Positions 15,747 to 23,198 of a stretch of 23,198 nt of DNA are shown piece by piece. Source of the stretch: JBGZFC01 sp964346495 (GTDB lineage Bacteria > Bacteroidota > Bacteroidia > Bacteroidales > Dysgonomonadaceae); the NCBI GenBank assembly GCA_964346495.1, contig CAYFUW010000028.1, positions 1 through 23,198 of the forward strand, written 5' to 3'. The position numbers were made by a program, and so were the translations under genes. Below the pieces are notes generated by a model. It had not been told where the DNA came from, ran no database searches, and saw only the letters and a list, made by a program, of their open reading frames with translations. Every line of letters begins with the position of its first letter. Position 1 is the stretch's first letter.

Positions 15747-17672
15747 ATGAACTACAATAAACGCATCTTATCCCTTATTATAGTTGTTTTATTTTCGGGT
15801 TTTTCTTGTTTAATGGCTCAACAAGAAGTTCCGAATAACACATCTGATAGCCTGGCACACGAGAACGACTCTATAAACAGATCATTGCTTGAAGACTATA
15901 AAAGTCGTCTGCTGGAAGTAGACTCTATCCGCAGATTGGATTCAATAAGACAAGCGAAACTTGAGGAGCAGCTGGCTTCACTTAAAACAACAGACAACCT
16001 TAGAAAAGAGGAAATCCAAAAACAACTTGATGCCATTCATCAGAGAGAGATAGATAGAATTGCCCGCAAAAAAGCAAGAGTTGACTCTCTGCGTAGCGTA
16101 GCAACCGCATATCCTGTAATTGGTGTGCTAAATGACACTATTTTTTCACTATATGCACGTTTAGGTTCGTTTACACCAAGAGAAAGAGCGAAAAATTTAA
16201 GTGAACGTATAGAGATATTGTATGATGACGATTTTATGAATCCCGATTCACTATATATTGCTAATACAGATAATTATCGTGATATAATGTATCAGGATAA
16301 AATTTTGATGAGTGTAACCGAAACTGATGCAATATGGAATGATACGACTATAGATGAACTTGCACAAGATTACATGCAAAGAATACAACAATCCATTAAA
16401 AATGCTCGTACTGAGAATAGCTTGGGGCGTTTACTTCTTAGAATAGGATGGACTGCCCTTACATTAGTTATTTTGGTATTGATGATAATAGGTGTGAACA
16501 AGCTATTCAGATTTTTGACAAAATATACTCAAGAAAATAAAAAGCAGTGGTTCAAAAATTTGAAATATCGTGATTATACATTTGTTTCTACCGAACAGGA
16601 AGTAAGAATTATAAATAGTTTATTTAATTTATTACGTTGGGCGACAATTATAATAATGCTTATAATTGTTATTCCAATAATATTCAGCATTTTCCCATTT
16701 ACAAGAGGCTGGGCGGATATGCTCTTTGGAATGATATTGAAGCCAATAAGGAAAATGTTTACATCTATATGGCATTATATGCCAAATTTATTTACAATTC
16801 TGATAATATACTTTGTTTTCAAGTATTTGATTCGTCTTATTCACTATTTCTTTAGAGAAATAGAATCAGGTAAACTCAAAATTAATGGATTTCATCAGGA
16901 TTGGGCATTGCCTACATTTTCTATTATTCGTGTGCTGTTATATGCATTTGCATTTATTATGATATTTCCTTACTTGCCCGGCTCTGATTCTCCTGTATTT
17001 CAGGGTGTTTCAGTGTTCTTAGGGTTGTTGATATCTTTAGGATCATCATCGGCAATAGCCAATATGGTGGCAGGTTTGGTGATAACATATATGCGTCCGT
17101 TTGTTATAGGTGACAGAATTAAAATTAACGATATTTCGGGCGACGTTATAGAGAAAACAGTATTGGTAACTCGCTTAAAAACAGTTACTAATGAGGAGAT
17201 AACTATTCCCAACTCTGCTATATTAACCGGAAATACTATAAATTACAGCAGATTTGCAAAAGATCCGGGATTAATAATTCATACCATAGCTACTTTTGGG
17301 TACGAAGTGCCTTGGCAAAAGGTTCATGAGATGTTAATTGAAGCTGCTTTGCGTTGTAAGGAAGTTTTACGAAAACCGGAGCCCTTTGTCCTTCAAACAG
17401 AACTGAACGATTTTTATGTTTCGTATAAAATACACGCTTACGTGAATGATGCCAAACATCAGGTAATTGTATTTTCTCAACTTCACGGACATATTCAAGA
17501 TGTTTGTAGTGAGAATGGAATAGAACTTCTATCACCACAATATATGGCACATCGCGATGGAAACTACATTACTATTCAATCTCATCGTGTCCCTAAAGAT
17601 TATGAAGCTCCCAGATTTGGTGTGGATGTGAGAAACGAGAAAACTGACGACAATAAAAAGCCGGTAAATTAA
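15747..17672 (+). CDS. MscS-family mechanosensitive ion channel
   Basis: A 641-residue inner-membrane channel. The start chosen is MNYNKRILSL, a signal-peptide-like helix (1-25), because the promoter lies inside the upstream frame extension. A periplasmic coiled coil rich in Arg, Lys and Glu (about 45-120: LLEVDSIRRLDSIRQAKLEEQ) precedes several membrane helices (from about 230). The MscS core follows: VFLGLLISLGSSSAIANMVA as the pore helix, then MRPFVIGDRIKIND, the upper beta domain with VTNEEITIPNSAI, and the cytoplasmic vestibule to the end. It would release solutes on osmotic downshock. Length is at the large, KefA-like end of the family. It lies between xseB and xseA, on the opposite strand to both. 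Confidence 0.9.
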   Translation: MNYNKRILSLIIVVLFSGFSCLMAQQEVPNNTSDSLAHENDSINRSLLEDYKSRLLEVDSIRRLDSIRQAKLEEQLASLKTTDNLRKEEIQKQLDAIHQREIDRIARKKARVDSLRSVATAYPVIGVLNDTIFSLYARLGSFTPRERAKNLSERIEILYDDDFMNPDSLYIANTDNYRDIMYQDKILMSVTETDAIWNDTTIDELAQDYMQRIQQSIKNARTENSLGRLLLRIGWTALTLVILVLMIIGVNKLFRFLTKYTQENKKQWFKNLKYRDYTFVSTEQEVRIINSLFNLLRWATIIIMLIIVIPIIFSIFPFTRGWADMLFGMILKPIRKMFTSIWHYMPNLFTILIIYFVFKYLIRLIHYFFREIESGKLKINGFHQDWALPTFSIIRVLLYAFAFIMIFPYLPGSDSPVFQGVSVFLGLLISLGSSSAIANMVAGLVITYMRPFVIGDRIKINDISGDVIEKTVLVTRLKTVTNEEITIPNSAILTGNTINYSRFAKDPGLIIHTIATFGYEVPWQKVHEMLIEAALRCKEVLRKPEPFVLQTELNDFYVSYKIHAYVNDAKHQVIVFSQLHGHIQDVCSENGIELLSPQYMAHRDGNYITIQSHRVPKDYEAPRFGVDVRNEKTDDNKKPVN

Positions 17673-17749
17673 TTATTTGATTATCAGTTCAACACCATAA
17701 TCAATTGTCACACCGCTTTAGGGTGTGGGTGAATGATAATAAATTCAAC

Positions 17750-17788
17750 AGGCTTTAGCCAAGCTTAGATAAATTTTGGCTAAAGCCT
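17750..17788 (+). terminator. Hairpin downstream of mscS, possible terminator
   Basis: A perfect 13-bp stem, AGGCTTTAGCCAA (17750-17762) with TTGGCTAAAGCCT (17776-17788), followed by TTTTGCTTTG. It lies 78 nt after the mscS stop. A smaller hairpin, CACACC/GGTGTG (17709-17714, 17722-17727), precedes it. It may also be a dispersed repeat unit. Confidence 0.55.
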
Positions 17789-17809
17789 TTTGCTTTGCAG
17801 TTCGTTAAT

Positions 17810-17829
17810 CCACTACTTAAAAGTAGTGG
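17810..17829. other. Short perfect palindrome CCACTACTT/AAGTAGTGG
   Basis: CCACTACTT (17810-17818) and AAGTAGTGG (17821-17829) are perfect inverted copies separated by AA. It has no T-run and lies between the mscS hairpin and the hairpin-array element. Confidence 0.45.
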
Positions 17830-17870
17830 TAATTGAATTAAAATCAATTAAATGTTTTATTACACATAAC

Positions 17871-18255
17871 TAATCATTGCTGTCCGATAAAAAATATCTC
17901 ATCGCCTGAAAGGCGAGATTTTCATAACCTCGCTATCGCGCGAATCCTTTCGCGTGATAAATAATACCACACGATAGAATCGTGCGGTAGCGTGGAGCAG
18001 CTTGCGGTGAGACAATCGACACTAGAACCCTGCCTGAAAGGCACCGATATTCATCGGCACAGGCAGTACTTTATAAAAGTCCAACCACTTCGGGTTGAAG
18101 GGTTGGGGGCATATTTATACCGTAAGCTACGCTCCGCTTGCATACGGTTATGAAAGTTTGGCTTTCCAAGCCACTTATTTCAAAGAATTACTGAAATCGT
18201 TTACAATAAATCATTTCAGAGTAATATGAAAATGTTTATCGGACAGCTATGATTA
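17871..18255. mobile_element. 385-bp MITE-like element: hairpin array between inverted repeats
   Basis: The ends are 21-nt inverted repeats (17871-17891 and 18235-18255) with one mismatch; the core GCTGTCCGATAAA is perfect. Inside are about eight successive hairpins: 17902-17916 (TCGCCT-gaa-AGGCGA), 17934-17959 (11 bp with one G-T), 17965-17989 (11 bp with one mismatch), 18030-18066 (CTGCCT/AGGCAG enclosing CCGAT/ATCGG), 18081-18106 (CCAACC/GGTTGG plus CTTC/GAAG), 18119-18148 (ACCGTA/TACGGT), 18160-18172 (GGCTT/AAGCC) and 18191-18219 (CTGAAAT/ATTTCAG). No open frame of note exists. It is more GC-rich than its flanks. The right end lies 8 bp from the xseA stop. ACTAAT occurs at both margins (17869-17874, 18255-18260) and may be a target duplication. 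The family is not recognised. Confidence 0.7.
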
Positions 18256-18263
18256 CTAATACA

Positions 18264-19508
18264 TCATTGATTATATTGAACTTTCGATTTCACTTTTCCA
18301 TCTGCAAACATTGTTTCTATAATATCACTATCGGATAGTTCCTCAGCCGATTTTACGGTTTTGCCGTTTTTTAGAGTTAGAGTATAACCACGTTTCAATA
18401 TGTTTTGTGGCGATATTACTTGTATGTACTGCTCTTTGGTATCTAAAAAGTGAGTTTCGTTTTGCAGTAATTTGGATGTATTGTGTTGCAACAGAACAGA
18501 AAGATGCTGTAAGATGGATTGTTCGTTGTGAATGTAAAAAGTAGAGTTGTGTGCTGTCTGCTGCATCAGCTCTTTCAGTTTTATTCGCTCCATCTCCAAA
18601 ATATAGTTGCTCTTTTCTATTAAATCTTGTTGTAAAAGGAGCAATCGATTGTACGTTTCCGCTGTGTGCGAAATAAAAAATTCGGCAACGGCAGTTGGTG
18701 TTTTTGCACGAGTGTGTGCCACAACATCGATAACCGTAACATCGCGTTCGTGACCAATACCACTGATTATTGGCAACGGAAATTGTGCACAATTGGCGGC
18801 CAATGCGTAAGAGTCGAAACTGCTCAAGTCTGATGTTGAGCCGCCGCCTCTGATGATGGCGACAGCATCAAAGTTGTGTTTGTATTGATATATCTTTTCC
18901 AAGGCTGAGATAATCGAAATTTCGGTGCGCTCGCCTTGCATAATTGCCGGAAAGAGTTTTGTGTAAAATACAAATTGATTGGAATTATTGGCGAGTTGGT
19001 CACAAAAATCCTCATATCCTGCTGCTGTTGGCGATGAAATAACGGCAATGCGATTGGCAAGTTTTGGCAAAACCAACTCTTTGTTGAGTGTCAAAACACC
19101 ATCCTCCTCAAGTTGCTTTATAATTAGTTGCCTGTTTCTCGCGATTTCGCCAATGGTATATGACGGGTCTATATCGACTACCGAAAGCGAATATCCGTAC
19201 AGTTCGTGAAACTCAACCGATACACGCACCAAAACGCTTAATCCTGAAGTGAATGTTTGTCCTGTTTCTGTTTCGAAATATGCCGAAAGCATGGTAAATA
19301 CGTTGTTCCAAATCGTTCCTCGTGCTCTTGCCACAATATTTTGTCCTTTGGCATCCTTTTCGATAAATTCCAAATAGCAGTGTCCGTTCTGATTGCGGCG
19401 CACATCGCTTGTTTCGGCACGCAGCCAATAGGTGTCGGGCAAGTGGTCGCGAATAGCATCACGCACTTGCGCATTGAGTTCCGATAGAGAGAATGATTGT
19501 TCAGGCAT
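18264..19508 (-). CDS. xseA: Exodeoxyribonuclease VII large subunit
   Basis: A 414-residue catalytic subunit of ExoVII. The N-terminal OB-fold domain (about 1-100) begins FSLSELNAQVRDAI and contains YWLRAETSDVRRNQNGHCYL. The catalytic core has RIAVISSPTAAGYEDF, VAIIRGGGSTSDLSSFD, ISGIGHERDVTVIDVVAHTR and KTPTAVAEF. A long coiled-coil helical region precedes the C-terminal ILKRGYTLTLKNGKTV segment. All belong to XseA. The frame is open 20 codons upstream of MPEQSFSL, but family members start here, and the upstream residues would come from a leader hairpin. The small subunit xseB is not adjacent. It is divergent from the type III R-M operon. Confidence 0.95.
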   Translation of the reverse strand: MPEQSFSLSELNAQVRDAIRDHLPDTYWLRAETSDVRRNQNGHCYLEFIEKDAKGQNIVARARGTIWNNVFTMLSAYFETETGQTFTSGLSVLVRVSVEFHELYGYSLSVVDIDPSYTIGEIARNRQLIIKQLEEDGVLTLNKELVLPKLANRIAVISSPTAAGYEDFCDQLANNSNQFVFYTKLFPAIMQGERTEISIISALEKIYQYKHNFDAVAIIRGGGSTSDLSSFDSYALAANCAQFPLPIISGIGHERDVTVIDVVAHTRAKTPTAVAEFFISHTAETYNRLLLLQQDLIEKSNYILEMERIKLKELMQQTAHNSTFYIHNEQSILQHLSVLLQHNTSKLLQNETHFLDTKEQYIQVISPQNILKRGYTLTLKNGKTVKSAEELSDSDIIETMFADGKVKSKVQYNQ

Positions 19509-19531
19509 ATGTGTAATTTCAAAAAGTAAAT

Positions 19532-19561
19532 GCAACAAACGGACTTTTAGCCGTTGGTTGC
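19532..19561 (-). other. Hairpin in the xseA leader
   Basis: GCAAC-A-AACGG (19532-19542) pairs with CCGTT-G-GTTGC (19551-19561): 10 base pairs with one A-G mismatch, 8-nt loop. It would sit near the 5' end of the xseA mRNA, between the candidate -7 element and the start codon, 24 nt from the latter. Confidence 0.5.
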
Positions 19562-19579
19562 TGTGCAATAACCATTAAA

Positions 19580-19587
19580 CAAAAATA
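19580..19587 (-). promoter_or_regulatory. Candidate -7 element of xseA
   Basis: The minus strand reads TATTTTTG, a TAnnTTTG match 72 nt before the xseA start. No TTG is found at the right distance, so the promoter is only half supported. Confidence 0.35.
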
Positions 19588-19660
19588 GTGATTTTTTGGG
19601 AATTTGTGTTGATAAAACACCTTTCTTTGTTTCTATACACACTCTAATAATTATTTTTTG

Positions 19661-19668
19661 TATTTTTG
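19661..19668 (+). promoter_or_regulatory. Candidate -7 element of the type III R-M operon
   Basis: TATTTTTG fits TAnnTTTG 26 nt before the chosen mod start. No -33 element is found at standard spacing. Confidence 0.35.
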
Positions 19669-19694
19669 AGAAAAATAAAAAACAAAGAATTGCA

Positions 19695-20567
19695 ATGCCC
19701 ACACTTCATTGGATAGGAAAAGAAAAAGTAATAAATCATCATCAAGATGTACCCTTTAAAGTACTTGAACACAAATATGGTTTCGATGCCAAAAGTGGAA
19801 AACAAAACCATGAGACAGGCACGGGAAACAAAATTATTCATGGTGATAATTTAGAAGCTCTGAAATCTCTGTTGCCACAATACGAAGGACGTATAAAGTG
19901 CATCTATATAGACCCACCATACAATACAGGAAACGAAAAATGGGTTTACAATGATAATGTAAATCACCCGAAAATAAAAAAATGGTTGGGCGAAGTTGTG
20001 GGCAAACAAGGCGAAGACCTAAGCCGACACGANNNNNNNNNNNNNNNNNNNNNNNNNNNNNNNNNNNNNNNNNNNNNNNNNNNNNNNNNNNNNNNNNNNN
20101 NNNNNNNNNNNNNNNNNNNNNNNNNNNNNNNNAGTATTACAGCCGAACGGGTAAAACGGGTTATGCAAGGTTACGGAACAGGAAAAAACGAAACAGAAGG
20201 CACAGGCGGAAGTTTCGATTATTACGAATTGGGAAAACCACTTTTCAAAGAAGATAAAAACCTGAATGAAGAGGTGGAAGAGGAAAAAATAAGAGAGTAT
20301 ATCTATTTTTCAGAAACAAAACAGTATTTGGATAGAGAGCGGACTCCCGAACATAAATATCTGCTTGATACATATAACGATACAGGTTACTACTTCTACT
20401 ACGAGAAAGATAAACTCACTACACTAAGTATCGAAACGCTCAATGTCGTAACAGAAAAGGCAGAGCAGTATCTAATTTATGCCGACCGTTGTTTACTCGA
20501 CAAGGAATATATGTTGGCAAATAACATCATTTTCAAGAAAATACCAAGAGACATCAGAAGATTTTAA
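19695..20567 (+). CDS. Type III DNA methyltransferase (Mod), interrupted by assembly gap
   Basis: Two visible parts of one beta-class adenine methyltransferase. The 5' part (about 113 codons, from MPTLHWIGKEKV) has GNKIIHGDNLEALKSL and catalytic motif IV DPPYNTGN (73-80). The 3' part after the Ns has ITAERVKRVMQGYGTG and the family C-terminus NIIFKKIPRDIRRF. The SAM-binding motif I (FxGSG type), the target-recognition region and probably 300 or more residues are missing, so the true gap must be much longer than 100 bp. Mod makes the site-specific methylation and guides the nuclease. The start chosen is at 19695; the frame is open 33 codons further up but without family similarity. The stop is 4 nt before res. 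Confidence 0.88.
   Translation: MPTLHWIGKEKVINHHQDVPFKVLEHKYGFDAKSGKQNHETGTGNKIIHGDNLEALKSLLPQYEGRIKCIYIDPPYNTGNEKWVYNDNVNHPKIKKWLGEVVGKQGEDLSRHXXXXXXXXXXXXXXXXXXXXXXXXXXXXXXXXXXSITAERVKRVMQGYGTGKNETEGTGGSFDYYELGKPLFKEDKNLNEEVEEEKIREYIYFSETKQYLDRERTPEHKYLLDTYNDTGYYFYYEKDKLTTLSIETLNVVTEKAEQYLIYADRCLLDKEYMLANNIIFKKIPRDIRRF
20033..20132. other. Assembly gap of exactly 100 N
   Basis: One hundred Ns, the conventional placeholder for a gap of unknown size, lie inside mod. The apparent in-frame continuity across them is accidental. Confidence 0.97.
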
Positions 20568-20571
20568 ACAA

Positions 20572-23198
20572 ATGGAACTCAAACAATATCAGCAAGAAGT
20601 TATAAACGATCTGTCGGAATACATCCGATTTTTAGAGGAGACGAGACACGTAAGTGATGCGTTTACCAAGTTTTGGGAAAACAGAGGTGTCTCTTTTCAC
20701 AATATCGAAGATAGCTACCTAAAACCTTATGACAACTCTATCGTAGGAGTTCCGCGTGTAACCACGAAAGTTCCTACGGCAGGAGGAAAAACATTTATTG
20801 CTTGCAATGCACTGAAACCTATTTTTGATAGTTATCCACCCGAAAAACCTAAGGTTGTAGCATGGTTTGTTCCATCGGATACCATTTTACAACAAACCTA
20901 TAAAAACCTGAGTGACCCAAATCATCCGTACAGGCAAAAAATAGATTCGCTTTTTGGCAATGCAGTAAGGGTTTTGGATAAAGAGAGTTTGCTTTTCGGT
21001 CAAGGTTTTAATCCTGTAGAGGTGCAAGAGCAGTTAAGTATTTTGGTGTTAAGTGTTCAATCTTTCGCTTCCAACAACAAAGCCGGGCGACTTGTGTATC
21101 GGGAAAATGAAAATCTTGCTCAATTCCCCGAAACATATACCTATCCCGACAAAATGATTGAGGGAGCAGACGAAACTGCTTTAATACAGGTGATTGCACA
21201 ACTGAATCCGGTTGTTATCATTGATGAAAGCCACAATTTTGAAGCAAATTTACGCATCGAAATGCTCAATAGTCTGAATCCAAGTTTTATTTTAGACTTA
21301 ACAGCAACACCAAGAGAAAAAAGCAATATTATCAGTTTTGTGGATGCATTGAAGCTGAAAGCAGATAATATGGTGAAACTGCCTGTAATTGTTTATAATC
21401 ATCAAAGTGCCAATGAGGTTATTACAAGTGCCATTCAGTTACAAAAAACATTGGAGGAGAAAGCGCTAATTAATGAACAGAATGGAGGAAAATATATTCG
21501 TCCCATTGTGCTGTTTCAAGCAGAACCAAAAACCAATGACGATAATATAACGTTCGACAAAATAAAAGAGCAACTTATCGAAATCGGCATTCCCGAAAAT
21601 CAAATACGGATAAAAACCGCCAACAAAGATGAACTTAAAAACGAAGATTTAATGTCTCGTGAATGCGAGGTGCGATACATAATAACTATAAATGCACTGA
21701 AAGAGGGTTGGGATTGTCCGTTTGCATACATTTTGGCAACATTGGCAAACAAATCTTCAAGTGTTGATGTGGAGCAAATTTTAGGGCGTATATTGCGACA
21801 ACCTTACACTACTAAACACGATGAGGAGTTATTGAATTACTCTTATGTATTCACATCGTCCAATGAGTTTCTTAAAACATTAGATAAAATTATTCTTGGC
21901 TTGAATAAAGCAGGATTTAGTTCGAAAGATTATCGTGCGCCGGAAGAACAACTTTCAGATAAAGCAGAAGAAAAGGAGCCTAAAAGTCTGACCGATTTAT
22001 TCTCTCAGCCCTCTCAACTATCTGAACCACTAGCCACTCAGTCTGATGACAGTGAGACGGAAATTGATGTAGAAAACATAAAGCTTCTATCTGATTCTGA
22101 ACAGAGTAAAGAGACCATAAACAAGGTTATACAATTAGCACAAGCAACAAACAGCGAGTACGAGAAAAAAATAGAGGAAGCAAAAAAAGATGAAAACCCA
22201 ATACCAACCGAGCTTATGGATAAAATAAAAACATATCCTATTAAGGAGATTTTCAAAAATGAGGTAAAAGGAATTAAATTACCTACCTTTCGTAAAAGAG
22301 TTGATACGAATTCCATTTTTGAAACAGAAGGCGAATATATTCCACTCACAAAAAACCAATTATTAGAAGGGTTCGATTTAAGCTTACAAGACCACAATAT
22401 CGATTTCAGTAAAACTTCCACCGATATGTATGCTGTTGATTTGGTAGAAAGTAGAAAAGATGAATATGTGCCGGAGTATAGAAAAGTTCCTGATAGACTA
22501 AAAAATAATTTTGTACAATACTTTACATCTTTGTCTCCCGAAGGGAAGATTAACCAATTGGCTGCTGCATTAGCCCGTCAGGTAAAGCGCATAGACGAGA
22601 TACCAGAACAACAAATCATCGATTTTATAAAACGAGCGATTAAGGATTTGGATAGCGAAAAAATTGCAGAAATCATTCAAAACGATTACCACTATGCAAA
22701 TTTGATTAAAAACAAAATCAATTCATTAACAGATGATTATGCTGAAAGACAGTTCCGTATTCAATTAGATAAGGGCTCTGTTGTATGTCAGGAATCATTT
22801 GAATTTCCAAAACGCATTACTCCTAAAAATACACATCAAGGCATAACTAAAAACTTGTATGTAGAAGAGGGTGAGATGAATGGGTTTGAACGTTCTGTTA
22901 TAGATAGTATAGCCAATTTAGATAGTGTTGTCTTTTGGCATAGAAATTTGGAGCGTGGTAAGGGATTTTTTATTAATGGTTTTATCAATCATTATCCTGA
23001 TTTTATTGTGAAAATGAAAAATGGAAATATTGTTATTATCGAAACTAAAGGCGATGATAGAGACAATTCCGATAGTATGAGAAAAATCCGTCTTGGTAAG
23101 CTATGGGCAAGCAAAGCAGGAGATAAATATCGCTATTTTATGGTTTTCGATAATGCTAAGTTAGAAGGAGCAAACAGCGTAGGAGAATTGATTGATAT
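20572..23198 (+). CDS. Type III restriction enzyme Res subunit, cut by window edge
   Basis: An open frame from the ATG at 20572 (MELKQYQQEVI) to the right edge, 875 codons without a stop. The SF2 helicase motifs are motif I PTAGGKT (68-74), motif II DESH (218-221), motif III TATP (244-247), the NALKEGWDCP segment (about 380) and motif VI QILGRILRQP (about 402-411). The C-terminal nuclease of the PD-(D/E)XK type is visible as YPDF (P809-D810) and IETKGD (E824-T-K826). With Mod it forms the type III complex that translocates or diffuses on DNA after ATP hydrolysis and cleaves foreign DNA. The usual family length is about 850-1000 residues, so only the last tens of residues are cut off. It appears intact in the window. 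Confidence 0.95.
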   Translation, partial: MELKQYQQEVINDLSEYIRFLEETRHVSDAFTKFWENRGVSFHNIEDSYLKPYDNSIVGVPRVTTKVPTAGGKTFIACNALKPIFDSYPPEKPKVVAWFVPSDTILQQTYKNLSDPNHPYRQKIDSLFGNAVRVLDKESLLFGQGFNPVEVQEQLSILVLSVQSFASNNKAGRLVYRENENLAQFPETYTYPDKMIEGADETALIQVIAQLNPVVIIDESHNFEANLRIEMLNSLNPSFILDLTATPREKSNIISFVDALKLKADNMVKLPVIVYNHQSANEVITSAIQLQKTLEEKALINEQNGGKYIRPIVLFQAEPKTNDDNITFDKIKEQLIEIGIPENQIRIKTANKDELKNEDLMSRECEVRYIITINALKEGWDCPFAYILATLANKSSSVDVEQILGRILRQPYTTKHDEELLNYSYVFTSSNEFLKTLDKIILGLNKAGFSSKDYRAPEEQLSDKAEEKEPKSLTDLFSQPSQLSEPLATQSDDSETEIDVENIKLLSDSEQSKETINKVIQLAQATNSEYEKKIEEAKKDENPIPTELMDKIKTYPIKEIFKNEVKGIKLPTFRKRVDTNSIFETEGEYIPLTKNQLLEGFDLSLQDHNIDFSKTSTDMYAVDLVESRKDEYVPEYRKVPDRLKNNFVQYFTSLSPEGKINQLAAALARQVKRIDEIPEQQIIDFIKRAIKDLDSEKIAEIIQNDYHYANLIKNKINSLTDDYAERQFRIQLDKGSVVCQESFEFPKRITPKNTHQGITKNLYVEEGEMNGFERSVIDSIANLDSVVFWHRNLERGKGFFINGFINHYPDFIVKMKNGNIVIIETKGDDRDNSDSMRKIRLGKLWASKAGDKYRYFMVFDNAKLEGANSVGELID

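Noticed and set aside
17871..18255. Group II intron, retron or IscB/IS200-associated RNA
   Set aside because: No reverse transcriptase or nuclease frame nearby, no recognisable domain V, and long inverted ends do not fit those element types.
19509..19568. Twenty extra N-terminal codons for xseA
   Set aside because: They translate the leader hairpin; XseA family proteins begin close to the LSELN motif.
19596..19694. Thirty-three extra N-terminal codons for mod
   Set aside because: Hydrophobic and unlike Mod proteins, and a promoter-like TATTTTTG lies inside them.
20033..20132. Reading the 34 unknown residues as a real in-frame link in Mod
   Set aside because: A run of exactly 100 N is a placeholder, and essential Mod motifs are missing, so the true length differs.
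22038..22421. 127-codon open frame on - opposite res
   Set aside because: Antisense to the linker of Res; low-complexity Ser/Phe-rich translation typical of a shadow frame.

Overview
The window reads as a scaffold from an AT-rich member of the Bacteroidota, probably Bacteroidales. The evidence is the recurring promoter form TTG/TTTG - about 17-22 nt - TAnnTTTG, the weak or absent Shine-Dalgarno sequences, and the gene content: a TonB-dependent receptor with a carboxypeptidase-regulatory-like N-domain, a DUF3078 protein, an aspartate:alanine-exchanger-type permease, and a long Pit permease with a helical tail. A run of exactly 100 N (20033-20132) marks an assembly gap. No rRNA, tRNA or CRISPR array was seen.

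Left part (1-8.1 kb): a secreted PHP-domain phosphoesterase (-) is divergent from a TonB-dependent outer-membrane receptor (+). The receptor converges on a DUF3078 outer-membrane-type protein (-) across a perfect hairpin terminator. Next come an AspT/YidE-type permease (-) and, divergent from it, the ribosomal protein pair rpmI-rplT (+), which has its own promoter and no infC upstream.

Middle (8.1-15.6 kb): a PNPOx-like flavoprotein, a 518-bp non-coding stretch rich in short repeats and hairpins, and a periplasmic thioredoxin overlapping a SpoU/TrmH rRNA methyltransferase. The methyltransferase shares its stop tetramer TTAA with a convergent Pit phosphate transporter. A three-gene operon (membrane protein, winged-helix regulator, second membrane protein) follows; its promoter carries a perfect 17-bp palindrome between -33 and -7. 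Then come ispD and xseB, co-transcribed.

Right part (15.6-23.2 kb): an MscS-type mechanosensitive channel (+) separates xseB from xseA. A 591-bp intergenic region next to xseA holds the most unusual object in the window. It is a 385-bp, protein-free array of about eight consecutive hairpins, bounded by 21-bp terminal inverted repeats with one mismatch. Divergent from xseA is a type III restriction-modification operon. Its mod gene is broken by the N gap, and its res gene runs off the right edge just after the PD-(D/E)XK nuclease motif.

Most genes are ordinary core or envelope genes. The accessory signals are the hairpin-array element, a small family of GTCGGGATT-type palindromes near gene ends, a GTAGAGACGGAGC inverted repeat, a 32-bp tandem repeat, and the type III R-M system.
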